Shown here in pieces: positions 23,901 to 36,000 of a stretch of DNA of 64,000 nt (position 1 is the stretch's first letter; each line of letters opens with the position of its first letter). The position numbers were made by a program, and so were the translations under genes. The notes beneath the pieces are model-generated. The model ran no database searches. It saw only the letters and a list, made by a program, of their open reading frames with translations, and was not told where the DNA came from. Source of the stretch: Lepturacanthus savala (lineage: Eukaryota > Chordata > Actinopteri > Scombriformes > Trichiuridae); assembly GCA_030544235.1 (NCBI GenBank), contig CM060471.1, positions 5,281,348-5,345,347 on the forward strand. The letters run 5' to 3'.

Positions 23901-25425
23901 TAAAATGATTTCTGTTCTGTATTTTCCAGTAAAGCCTTAGCTGATTACTCCAAGGACTTTGTGATCTCTGTTGTACTGGGAAAGGATCTGGTACCCAGGT
24001 GAGACATGCAGCTTCTTTTTATATGCTTCATGACCCTAAGAATCTGCTGATTTTATTGCATCTCTGGTTTATAATGAATAAATAATGTCACATTGATAAT
24101 TATTAAATCCTTGCAGTGGTTTCATTTAATGAGATGTTATTTATTGTGGGTGTTTGAAGATAAATTCATGTTTGTGTGTTAGCAGCATTGCAAACTCTTG
24201 CCTTCCAAAGGCCAATATGAATGTGCTGTGGTGTACAGACTATTATAGACCACTGCGTGATGGAGACTATATTTGGCTCGGCCCTGTTATTACTGGCACA
24301 GTGGAGACAGACTCGCTCCCTTTTTCTCATAGTTTTCTTTCCCTTCTTTGTACAGACTGAGCATTCCCAATATGGAAGACCTGAAGAGAAGAATTCTTAA
24401 GATAGTTTCAAATTGCAATAAGCCAAAGGTAAGAACAGGTGTAACACTAGTGCTAACTACATAATGCTGGGCCTTTGAGTCACCATGTAAATATATGTTT
24501 GTGTTCCAGTACCGCATCCTGCTGCAGGGCTGCTGGTACGAGCTGTTTGGAGGAGACCCGGACGACTTCCCCACAGAGATGGACAACAGGAGGGAGGAGG
24601 AGCTCAGCCAGCCGCTGCTGGGGGAGGAGTCACTGATGATCCGCCACTCGTCGTCCTATCAGAGCCTGGCGTCGGATGACTCGCCCGCGCACACAGCCGC
24701 CCACTTACCGCTCTTCCTGCCCGGACGCATTCTGCACATCACAGAGGACGGGCCATCACGGAGGTTCGTCCACAAATGCATAATCACATGCTAAAAAATA
24801 TATGGGATTAAAGAGGAATGAATTCTAAATTTACAAAATACTGTAATGCTGGCCCTAAACAGGAATCTTAACTCTCTATTGCAAAAAACATAGATTTTAT
24901 ATCACATCTTTTTAGAAAAATTAACATAAAGTACACTCCTTAATTCCCAACATAAGACAATTAAAACCACACATTTGAGCGCACGGATTATATAAATTCA
25001 AGTTAGTTTTGGTAATATTATGGGGTAAATATATTTGATATATAATAGTATTAATGTTTATTATGCAAATAAATAAAAATGTATTCATACAGTAGCTAGC
25101 TGGTAAGTTAGGTGCTAAATGTCAGCAGACAAGAGTTAGATTCCAGGAGAAAATACATCTGCTATATCTGAGTAAGATAAATATACACACTTCTATTTTA
25201 TCTGAACCTAATTTCTTGTTCTTTCTCCTTAGATCCTGTTTTTCCCAGGTCAGATACCGGGCAGAGTGGTCCAATGAGATGGCCTTCAGGAGTATTCTGA
25301 TTAGTCCCAGGATGTTGTCGGATCACATGCCTGACGCAGTGCTGCGGGCCCTCAACAGTCTGACCTGTGAGAGGCTGTTCTCTCTCTGCCCCTCGTCACT
25401 AAACAACAGGCAGCATACCATCTGA
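14912..25425 (+). CDS. daglb: Diacylglycerol lipase beta (sn-1-specific)
   Basis: Fifteen exons: 14912-15006, 15121-15272, 16127-16301, 17004-17271, 19926-20048, 20205-20332, 20449-20575, 20686-20769, 21439-21516, 22592-22672, 23080-23207, 23930-23998, 24356-24428, 24510-24763 and 25233-25425. They total 2,028 nt, 675 aa (human 672), with every phase consistent. It begins MPGLVAFGRRWGIASDDLVF. Hydrophobic segments at about residues 20-42, 58-80, 97-119 and 132-156 form the four-helix membrane domain. A Cys-rich LLCCCLP stretch and DTDLVPSDIAAGLALL follow, then an alpha/beta-hydrolase lipase domain. The nucleophile elbow is GHSLGAG (Ser447). Asp499 in LGKDLVPR and His643 in DHMPDAV complete the triad; all are offset by four from the human residues I recall (443, 495, 639). 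The enzyme cleaves diacylglycerol to 2-arachidonoylglycerol. DAGLA is excluded because the long C-terminal tail is absent. The ATG lies in a CpG-rich promoter, supporting this start. Confidence 0.96.
17366..18126. mobile_element. hAT-type MITE in daglb intron 4
   Basis: A 761-bp AT-rich element with inverted ends tagtagtgggtgatatg / catatcacccagcacta. It is flanked by a perfect 8-bp target duplication gtgtcaca at 17358-17365 and 18127-18134. No transposase is visible. It contains a perfect 17-bp stem hairpin (17662-17678 with 17686-17702, 7-nt loop). The end sequence TGGGTGATAT is shared with the right end of the cdr2l-intron element, so the two are probably related families. Confidence 0.85.
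18464..19516. mobile_element. TA-flanked TIR element with palindrome arrays
   Basis: A 1,053-bp element with long (about 140-160 bp) imperfect terminal inverted repeats. They begin CGGAAGCTCAGAGCTGCC on the left and CAGAAGCTCAGAGCTGCC in reverse on the right, and are flanked by TA (18462-18463 and 19517-19518). Both arms carry repeats of the perfect 18-bp palindrome ATCACGTTATAACGTGAT and degenerate forms. The interior is GC-richer. From 18768 it holds an ATG frame, MAENPSESSMLTVVTCQNKG, that breaks after about 22 codons; after one shifted base it resumes as DVEFHFLS. The C-N-DVEFH spacing resembles the start of a THAP zinc finger. The insertion lies in daglb intron 4, 330 bp after the hAT MITE. 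The superfamily is uncertain. Confidence 0.75.
21556..21740. repeat. degenerate dispersed repeat in daglb intron 9
   Basis: The sequence consists of repeated gggaattaa / aggaatatatgggag phrases followed by aaagggatagttcaacattt. This recalls two abundant fish repeats placed side by side. A related ggaatgaattctaaatttac phrase occurs again at about 24815-24840 in intron 14. Family identity is from memory only. Confidence 0.35.
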
Positions 25426-28259
25426 AACACACCAGTGACACTTTATGCTCATCTTAAGCTCATACCTAATTGGTTATGTATAAGACATCTGATCCAGGAC
25501 AGTTTCAAATAATTTACTCCCTGATCCCAAATCCCATTTTCAAAATGTTGAAAACTTGATTGCAAACGTGAACACAGATGATGAAACGAGATTCATCTGT
25601 TGCCATAAATGAACCGTCGGAGCACTTGGACTTCTTTTGTTAATTTGCACTTTTTAGTATGTGATTAATTTGTTTTACTCCAAACTTTGAGTTTGAGTTA
25701 CTCCATGAATGACTTTTTTTCCACAATCTTTTGAATGTGCATTGTGTACAGTATTTGCCAGTGCTACTGTCAGTGATCTACATTGTTGTGTGTGTGTGTG
25801 AGTGCTGTATGGCAGGTAGAGGCTATCCCCCTCTGGTCACTCAAAGTGGCCACTCACGTCTTCCTCATCTGACTGAAGAACAGTGGAGTGGGTTCGTGTA
25901 AAAAAACAACTGGACTTCTAAGCGCATTTGAAGACATTTGGCTGCTCATCCAAAAGGCTTCTTCAGTTCTGAGACTAACCCAGGTATTTAAATCCAGAGT
26001 GGTTGAAACCAAAGTCACATTCAAGATTTAACATTTTATTTATTTGCCAATTGTGTATAGGCCAACGGTCCAGACACATTGGAATTCATGTGCAGGACTC
26101 TCTCAGAATCAGCGGTTAACAAGAATAGATAATTTTTAAGATAACAAAGAAAGTGAAGCAGAAATAATAAATAATAAAATGCCTTTCTTAGTAAGACATT
26201 AATAAATTTATTGAAAAATAAAATAAAGGAAAGCAATAAATAAGTCAAATTTAGACATGTGAGCATTGGATATTAATAAATGTACAGATATAGTTATTAT
26301 ATACAGTATTTAACTTAACAGTGGAATGAGGTAAATTAATTGTACATATATATATGACATACAGGATTAAAAAAAAAAAACAACCACCTCTCAAACTGAG
26401 GATTCCAGCAGCAAGAGACTCCTGCAGAAAGGAGAGCAGAGCGACAGCGACTGATGACTTTTATTTCAGGTTTTGACTGACCATCAATGAATGTACTGTA
26501 CAGCGTTTATGATATATTTTTCTGTTGCTATTGACCTTAATCATGACCCCAAACTGGGGGGTCATCATGTGACTAGGAGTCACATGACCCCAAGTGTGTA
26601 TGAGATTTAAACTTCCTGGGGAAAGCTTCCAAAACAGCATTGTAAGTTGTGTCTATCATATTGTGTCTAGACACAATCTATCTGCCACCTAAAATACTGT
26701 TTTGGAAGCTTTAAAGCTTTAAAGTTTTGGGGGTGTGGTCGTGTGACTTTATTTTCACTCAAAACCAAGCATAGAACTACTCATTCTGGGTTTAAAGACT
26801 TTTTCTTGCATTAGTCTAGAACTAAAGAAGCTTCCTGGACGAGGGGGGAAATATCTCCAAACAAGCTAAAAAGTCCTGTTGCTTTTTTTCTACAACTCCA
26901 CAAGAATAAGATGACCTGGATGACTGAGAACCTTCACAACAATTAGAATCCAGATGTGAAGATATGTTAAGGGTAACTTCTACCTCTAAATGTGGGCTGA
27001 AACATTGTGTCTTCATTGTGTAGTGATTGTGGTTAGTCTGTCATGTGTTTAATGTCTCAAGACATCAGGGTGAACAGTGCCTATGCATTAAAGATAAACA
27101 AGTGAACACTTGCTTTACATAAAAAAGGCAGTGATGAATGTGTGTTTACAATACGTTTTGTTCTGCATTATTGTCTAATGCAGTTTGAATAGTGCATGGT
27201 GTCTGGTAGAAACATGTAAAAGAAAGATTGTTCTTTTTTGTGAGAATGTGTTTACTTGCCATTGATATTACATATTTTTTTCAGTTAATATATAATAAAC
27301 TTTAAATCAGCTGATGCCTGCATAACTATTTCACATGATCTATAGAATGCATTGGACTCTTGATGCAAATAAAAGCTTTTGTGGCACACACTTAACCCCT
27401 TTAGTTTTTTCTCAGCTATGCAGCAAATCTTTTCACAGCAATAGCAGCCTGTTGAACTGAATGACATGGAAAAAAAGTTTTTTGCTTCAGAGACTATATT
27501 AAACTCTTTGACTGCAGCTGCATGAGTCATTGGGAGGAGGCGTAATCTGAAATATGTCCAATGCGTAACAGAGGATGAGCTCTAGTTTTTATTTCTTCTT
27601 CAAATGTCTTGGAAAAATACTGACCATGCATTCAAAATGTTCAGACAAATTAAAGTCACGTACAATTTCCAACTTCTTTATTTGAAAAGGCCAGGTAATC
27701 ACAATATGCAATAAACAGAGTAAACAAATAAATTGTTTTCATAAAGTATGAGTACATAATAAATTAATAACATGAATAAAGTCAATGTACCCTCAGCAAA
27801 GGGCTTCAGGAAATAGTTCCAGTTTTTATTTAATCCTCCCGGCCCTCTTTAGCATGTGACGTCAGCGCGACGTCCCGTAACACATGACATCTTCAAGTGA
27901 TCCTCGTAAGATCCTGCATCTGAAGCGTGACCAGGCTGAATTCCAATGGGACGGGGCGTATTTATATTATACGTTTAACAAAGTTGACTAGGTAACATAT
28001 GTTTCTACTAAAGTCAGTGTAAGAGATCATATATTAGACAACTACTTGGTTTGAGCCGTAGATTTTCAAATAAAAGAAGAAACAACCAAACGCTGTGATG
28101 AATTAAAAGAATGAAATCAAAGGCGAACGCAGAATTAGTAGAAACACACATTTTGTATAAGAATATAGATGAATGCATAGGTGTAGATTTCATAAACTGA
28201 TGCACAAAGTGAAGTGTTTGACGCTCAAAAAGTTTCAACTACTCGACCACTAGCATAAA
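25426..28259. other. daglb 3' UTR and daglb-spag9 intergenic region
   Basis: After the TGA at 25423-25425 there is no further credible coding exon. The first AATAAA signals are at 26166-26171 and 26173-26178, with others near 26220 and 27293, so the daglb mRNA end cannot be fixed. A retroelement-derived fragment lies at about 25885-26010. A full CRE palindrome TGACGTCA is at 27857-27864 in a short CpG-rich patch about 900 bp before the spag9 ATG. Confidence 0.45.
25885..26010 (-). repeat. retroelement fragment with hammerhead-like core
   Basis: Read on the minus strand, 25966-25933 begins CTGAAGAAGCC, then has TTTTGGATGAG and ends CAGCCAAATGTC. This block is widespread in fish genomes with consensus close to CTGAxGA...GAAAC-GTC. 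That pattern recalls the hammerhead ribozyme core reported in Penelope-like elements. Here the core is mutated (CAAAT for GAAAC), so it is probably inactive. The assignment is tentative. Confidence 0.35.
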
Positions 28260-28754
28260 ATGCAGTCTCTTAATTTGTTGACGTGGTTTATCCTCCGCCC
28301 CTTAAACGTCACATAACGGCAGCTATATATGAGCAACAGGTCAGATTCAATTATTTGTTTTAACTTTCACAATATGAAGTAAGAAGGTATTACTCTTCAC
28401 ATTTCTAATAACATGAAATAACATTACTTGCAGCAGCGGTAGTTTGTTTTGGTGTTGTCTTGTGTCCGACAGCACCTGAAGGCAGCAGCAGGAGCTCATC
28501 TGTTGGACAGAAACTAATCAGCAGCCAAGTGCAGACTTTCAGTCCCGGAGCTACACGGAGCTGCTAAACTCTGCCGTCCACTCCTTAAAAGGGATATAAG
28601 TGTTCGTGAAGTACCGAGTCTCGCTCGAACTACTTTCAAACAGTCGAGCGATGTTTTAGGGAAACAGTTTAGTTGCCGTGAGTTGCCTCTGGAAGCTTGG
28701 CGGCGGCTAGCTCATTAGCTGCGGGGGAAAAGAAGTGCAAGTGGAGGCAAGAAA
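28260..28754 (+). promoter_or_regulatory. spag9: spag9 main promoter and 5' UTR
   Basis: A GC box CCGCCC (28295-28300), a CRE-like ACGTCA (28306-28311) and a TATA-like TATATAT (28324-28330) are stacked within 36 bp, about 430 bp before the ATG. Downstream, GC content rises and the sequence aggcaagaaaATGG gives the start codon a favourable context (A at -3, G at +4). The exact start site is inferred. Confidence 0.5.
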
Positions 28755-30034
28755 ATGGAGCTGGACGACGTGGTCCTGTACCAGGACGAGTCCGGCAACT
28801 CTGCCATGATGTCCGAACGGGTCTCCGGTCTGGCCAGCTCGATATACCGTGAGTTCGAGCGGCTCATCGAGAAATACGACGAGGACGTGGTGAAGGAGCT
28901 GATGCCGCTGGTCGTGGCCGTGCTGGAGAACCTGGACTCGGTGTTCGCTGTGAACCAGGAGCACGAAGTGGAGCTGGAGCTGCTGAAGGAGGACAACGAG
29001 CAGCTGGTTACCCAGTACGAGAGGGAGAAGGCACTGAGGAAACACGCCGAAGAGGTGGGTCACAACACCCGCACCACTCATCACACAGCCCGGGGGATCC
29101 GGGGTAAATCCCGGTTACACTGGTATGAAAAATGCACAACTCGAGTAGAGAATCCTGCAAAATAAAGCCTCGATAAGACAAGTCAGTAACTTTTTGTCAC
29201 ATTGAAAAACTAATTAAAATACACAGGCGTAGATTTCGTTGGTATGCAGATGGTAAGTTCCCCTTACTGTCGGATAATATTTAGAACATGTGCAATTGTC
29301 CCCCCCCCCCCCCCCCATGGATGACTTATTTTTTTAAAAAAAAGATAGTTGATCAGTTTTATGTGTGTTGGCTCAGCAGGATTGTATTAAATCTACAGGA
29401 GACTTAAGAATGCAATACAGAATGCTTTGAAAGCCTGGCTGCATTACATAACATTGTACTTACAATTGTCATCTGGTGTCTGGGTCTTGTGTTTTCTTTA
29501 CACAAAGATATTTCACCATAAATTAGTGCAGAATGCAAGTGGGTTTTTAACATTCAAAATTTCTTTCACGTGTTGCTCATGTACAGAACTTCTGATGCCA
29601 CAACTTGATAAAGTGGTTGATGGAACTTTCTTCAGCCCAGTTTGGTGCAGATAAGGATTAAAAGGGGCAATTGCATGTATTATCTCCACCGTGGACAAGA
29701 ATTTCCTGCACTAACAAAAATACTGGCCCACATATACCACTTCTGAAGTACATACTGTACTAAATAGCTGCTAGTATGCGTCACCGTGGTAACCACTCGC
29801 ACTGTAGTTGAGTTTTGTGATAAATTGACAGATATATGCCTTACAGTCAGTAATTTGTTCATTAGGTGGCGCATATACTTCACCAATATGATATATATCA
29901 TGATATAAGTCATGGTACATTGTGATAGGATGCACATTGCAATAGTCTACATAATTTACTGAAAATTCAAACATAGCAATAGAAACAGCAGTAGACAGTA
30001 CAAGTCGCATACAAGAAAGGAAAAGATTGCACAC

Positions 30035-30070
<36 letters not shown>

Positions 30071-33000
30071 ATAGATGCACCATATATACAACATAGATAA
30101 ACTACATTGAGTAGGATTAAGGCACATATCATATAACTGTGACAGCTACAGTTTGACTCCTGGATTGAGGACCTTTGTTGCATATCATGGCCAACTTTCT
30201 CAAAAAAAGCAATTTTTTTTTTTTTTTTTAATTTGCTGATAGTGTAGCAACAACATATAATGTTGTATCAAGTAAATCAATTAGAAGTTTGAATATTGAT
30301 ATTTTTTTTTTATCTTTTTTGTCTTTTATCATCTCCATGTACAGATTTGAATCTGTGATCGCATTTAGCTTTGTGTCTTAATGACAAATGTTACTGAAGC
30401 AAAGTCCTGACATATCATTTGATTCAAACTTAAATGACATGCTGCATTCACCACAGTGCTGCAGTGACACATCTAAACAGTTGTTTTGGTGCTGAACTCC
30501 TGCACACTGCGTCTGAAATTGAGTGTGTTTACATCCTAATTAGGGTTAACCGTTGTCTATTTTGTCCCACTGAGTGGTTTGAAAATTGTGAGGATGCTGT
30601 ATAAAAATGGTTCATTTAAAAAAAAAAAAAGTTAGTGCATGAATTTCATTCATTGATCTAGAGTAGAAACAAAACAATAGTGAGACATGTTTCACTGTCA
30701 TAATACTTCTGAACAATTCTGCTCAGCTGATTTATCACTGTTTTTGTGTTTTATGAACACAACCTTCCAGCCGTGTAATGTTTTACATCTGCTTCACTGT
30801 CTTCATTGTAAAGCTTTAGTCACACACTTTCTTATTGATTTGACAACACCTCACTTAACATAAAACTAGAGCAGGACCAATATATACACATCCTTATGTG
30901 ACTATTGATGCCTTTGACAAAAAGGCTCAATGAGATTTTTGATAAATAATTATCAGTAATGTGGATATAATTATTGAGTGGGAAAAGGCAAATCATACAA
31001 TGGTAAGAACAGTCTGGAAAGTTTTAAAAAGTACATAATTTACTGCAATGAATGCTTTTAAACCAGGAAAAGACAGCACTTATCCAAAATGTAAGATGAT
31101 ATCTCATCTCATGACACAGTAGCGATGTAATATTGAAATATTACCCAGCCGTACATCAAACGATACACGCTCCTCACGGACAGACCCATCATAAATCTTG
31201 AATGCAGACACAAAGCCTGTGCAGAATCCGTGTCAGCAACAGGCCGACTGATGAGATGGAAGCGTTGGTGCTTTACTGGCCTTGATGTAATCCTCTATAC
31301 GTGTGTGTGCGCACACTTTTCCCTTCCACTGTCAATACCTATTGTTAGGTATGAGTGAGTCTGTTTCTCTCAACAGGAAGTCTAAAGTTAAAAAGTGACT
31401 CATGCCACAGTACTATTACTCACAATTAACATTTCAAAGACATTTGCGCTATTTTAGAATCATGGATTTTGTTTTGAAAGGGCTACTTTGACTAACAGCT
31501 TACTTCTTTCTGTTGAATAAAATCTGATTATTGTGCTGCTTTCAAACTTATTTGGTTTTAGCTGCGTTCAGGAGTAAGACAAGACATAAATATACTGGAA
31601 AACTGCAGACTAATACAAGAAAATATGCCAAAATTTGTTGATTCAGCTTTTTAAATGTGGTGATGTAATGCTTTTCTAAGTCATACATGAGTAAACTGTC
31701 TAAACAACATTCCAAAACCAAAAAGATATTCAAACGATTTAAAGATGTCCCTTCAATTGTTTTCATTACTTGCTGACAATTTTTTGAAGCGAGGAGAGGT
31801 ACAGAATTCACGTTGCTTGAGGTCGAGTGTAAAGTTTCTACAGTCAGTGATGGTTTGGGGTGCCATATCATCTGCTAGCATTGGTCCACTGTGTTTTCTT
31901 AAGTACAAGGTCAACTCTGTCTACCAGTACGTTTTAGAACAGTGCATGCTTCCTGCTGCTGACCAACTTTATGGAGATACATTTTCCAACAGGACTTGGC
32001 ACCTGCACACAGTGACAACACTACCAGTACCTGGTTAAAGGACCATGGTATCCCTGTTCTTGTACAGTAAACTTGCCTTACCTTAAGCCCATAGAAAATC
32101 TATGGGGTATTGTTAAGAGGAAGATGTGATAAACCAGACCCAACAATGAAGAAGAGATGAAGGCCACTATCGGAGCAACCTGGGCCTATCACCAGTATAT
32201 TGAATGTATTTCCATGATATTTCATTCAGCGATTCACAATCCTGAGAGGATGAATCCCTCATGCTTAAATTTTGGTCACCGGATGGCCTGACATATTTTT
32301 TTTTTTTTACTGTGAAATGCCCTGACAAATAATGTGTACAAAAAATCTTAACAATTCAGTCTATTTTTTCTAATCAATTATTCAACTCTGTAATCAGTTC
32401 TCTCAATAACTCTATTTTGTCTCCATTCTATCCTCTGGTCTGTAGGTGTGTATGGTGTTTAAATAGGTGTGACCAACATTTTTGTTGTATTGCCAGCACA
32501 GAAAAGGCAGTCATCTGAGGTTAAGTTACCTATCGCCAAAGTTTTTTTGCAACTTTTTCAGGGATCAGCAGGCATATCATGTCACACATGCTTCCATAAC
32601 TCAATATTGACAAATCTGATTCGTACAATAAAAAAAATTATGCAACCAGCAGATCATTGGATGAAAGATCACAGCAAAAATGGTGATATATTTTTGCACT
32701 TGAAGTTGTAAGTGGGTTTATATGGTATCTGGGCTTGATGGGGATGTTTAACCTGCTCTAAACGCGCTTACCACATTGACTTTTCAGCTGTCTTTGCTCA
32801 GAATTCTGTGGTTGCACCAGTGTGATTAGCAATAACAATCACATAAACTTGAACTAAAGTAATTCTTTCTTTTTTAATGGTCAAACGCACACTAAACCAC
32901 CCTGTCATGTTTGAGCCTTATACATACAAGCAGCACCACAGGCATCTACTGCAGGCCGAGGTTTGTACACTTAATCTGGTTTATTATTTTTCCAACCCCT

Positions 33001-36000
33001 ACATGTTTAATCCCTGCCGAGCTACTGGTGGCCAACCTGGTTTAGACTAGAAAAAGGATTACAATATTATAGACTTTTCAAGTTAAAACTCTACAACAAA
33101 ATCTGTTCTTACTTAAGGTTTGTGCACCTCAATATTCTTGCTTGTTGTTGACATTACACTTGATGGTTAAATGTTGAATGACATGCACAACAGGTCACAA
33201 AGCAGCATGTTAATAATTGATGTCCTGTCGTAGCATGTTGCTAAAGCTTTCAGACAGATCTGTGCATGTTGTGTTTTCCATCGGTATGCTATAAACTCAC
33301 ATTAGATTTTTTTCCCTCTAGCTACAGTATGAAATACCTCATCTCTCACTCAGTCAGCTTCATGTTGGTGTTACTTCTTCCTTCTCCCCTCAGAGTATTC
33401 TTCACCTGAGGTCTTGTCCTTTGACTCACCATCCTCATTATAGACGTTTTAAAGATGTTAAATCACTGTTCAGGATGTAGTATTTTGGTTCTACCTTTGA
33501 TACTTTGGATGAGGTTAATGAACAGAGTTGTTCCCTGTGCCGTCATATTCACACTTGTTTTATAACTTGCATATTGGTCAGGGTGTCATTTAAAGATTTA
33601 TGATATTGGTGCCAATGCAATAGCTTGTTTTGGTAGCTGTAACATGAGTACACCTATTGTGAAAGTCTTCTCCAAGATAAAGGGGGCCCAGCAAAGAGAC
33701 TTGTGCTCCCTCTAAAAGAACCTGGTGGCCCAGGAAAGCAAAGATATATCATTATATATATATATTATAGATATATCATAGACATAGAGATCCCTTCCTT
33801 TATAGGTGGATGGTAATGCTACAACTAGGGATGTCCCGATCCAGCTTTTTGCACTTCCGATCCGATACCGATATTGTATTTGCCCATCCGAGCCGATACC
33901 GATACTGGTGGTCGATACCGAAATAGTCTATTAACTCAGCATCAGTACTCTGCTCTTGAGCAGGTGTAAACTAAGGCTTTAAAAACCAGTGCAAATAATA
34001 TTGTTAACTATTTAAAAACAAAAATGCCCTCTACTCCCCAATCTCCTCCACACTTTTTGCTCCATCTCTATCTACACTCTGCCTTCAACTGTTTGCCCTG
34101 ACTGCAGTCCGAGCACTCGGGGGTGCGCAAGCTAAAAATGTAATGGCGGTCTGGAGTGTTTTTAATAAAGTTTTTTCAAAGTGGGATTTTCAGAATAAAG
34201 ATGTCTAAATAAACGTTTTATTTGTCACATTGAATGGATATGCAACATCCTGTTATACATCTTCTCTCTGTTTAGACATGCTAGACATGGTTTAACACTT
34301 TTCATTTTTATTTTTTTGGTGCGTCGTTATTCCTGCATCAGGTGACACAGTCGAGTCCAGTCATCGGAGTCGCGCTCACATTTCCGCAGATTTGCGGAGA
34401 TGTGTTCCGTTAAAAAAGGAGAAGAAGTCAACACCCCATGTTAAATAAAGAAAACGATGTAGTCACATTAGTTACATTATCCGAGTGCTGGAACAATCCC
34501 GGTGTGCTCGTTTCAGTGTAATCTACGCTGTTTCGGTGTCTGCGCCGTTTGCCACGGAGCGACAAGTCTGAGCGTCTCTGGTTGCTATGCAACGCGAGGC
34601 GAGCTAAACAAATGTGGGGAGACGCTAATGATGGTGTGCTGGAAAATGCGGACCGGATTTTGGCGAAACCACAGCAAAAAAACTGGAATGGATTATCTGA
34701 ATAGGTGCGCTGGAAAACCCGGACTTTTTTAAACGGATCAGATTTTTTCCCGTGCCGCCGCACCGATGCCGATACGCATATTTTTGCCAATATCGGTGGC
34801 CGATGCCGATATTGGATCGGGACAAGCCTAGCTACAACGCCACCTATTGTTTAAATAGCACTAAGTGTCATGGTCATTCTGACATTTAAACATGCGTCCA
34901 CCACATGTTGCAATGGCAGAAAGTGTTAGGGACATGACATTTATGTGTATTTGTAATACAAGCCCACAGCATTTGAGTAAACCTTGAGATTCAGCTACAA
35001 CAAAACTGTACAGAGTACCTAAACTCAGGAAAAGTTACTTTTCCGACTTGAAGTTGTTCCGAACCAAATTTGGTGATTGTTTAAAATCTGGAAAAGTGAT
35101 TAAAAAACAGATCTGGTCACACCAACATTAGTTGATGCCCACCAAAGAGTCCATTAGGACCAAAGACACTTCAGTTCATATTTGTTGGTGTGAAAGCATC
35201 AGTCACCATTGGGTGCACTACATCCAGCAGATGCAACCTCCAAAAAGAGGTGGTCTCAGTCCGCTTGACTTTGTACCAAATGGCAAACTGTGGTGCGGTC
35301 CTTCTGGAACTCAATTTTGGTTCGTTTGTAGGTATGAAAGTGGACCACCCTGGAGTCTACGTATATGCTAAACCTTTGAACTAGTGGTATTTTCATTTGG
35401 CATCTTTTTTTCCTGGATCTGCTGTTAAAGTACACTGGCGTCTTTTCTTCGTCCATCCGAGTTGGCTCCTGCTGTTTAGTTTTGTTGCTGCTCACTTCTT
35501 CTGTTCATGTGTCAGGACATCATTAAAACACCACATATTGGCTGTCAAACAAAACACTTCTCATTGGGTAGTAAGTGTAATAAGTGTTGACATACTGTTA
35601 AGGTAGTAATAGTTTTATTCAGTCATGGTACAACACAATATTAACACTTCTATTAATATAAAAAAGAAACTGACTGAAAAGGCACAGGTGGAAGCACAAT
35701 GCTTAACATTTGCACTTTCAATCCTCCAAAAATAACTTTTCACAAAATGTTTGAATAAAGAAAAACAAAAAAAAACATTTTTCTCAGAAATTGAGCAGAA
35801 ATAAATACCATATAGAGCTATAACCCTCAAAAACACTTTAACTCTTTTTAATTTATTTTTTACCTTTTTTGCACAGTAGATCAACAGACAACTCTCAAAT
35901 CATATATGGACTTATACACTGCAAAACACATTGTACACCACCTTTGGAGTGAATTTGATTTAGCTTTTACATGGAAATGTACTGTAATTTCCAGACTATG

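Noticed and set aside
14912..25425. Assignment as daglA
   Set aside because: The protein ends about 32 residues after the catalytic His, without the long regulatory C-terminal tail of DAGLA; N-terminus and length match DAGLB.
28707..29084. Two long minus-strand ORFs opposite spag9 exon 1
   Set aside because: Antisense shadows of a GC-rich conserved exon with no recognisable domain.
34428..34790. 120-codon minus-strand ORF in hAT copy 1
   Set aside because: Part is shared with copy 2, but it has no transposase motif and its length differs between copies; treated as chance or relic.
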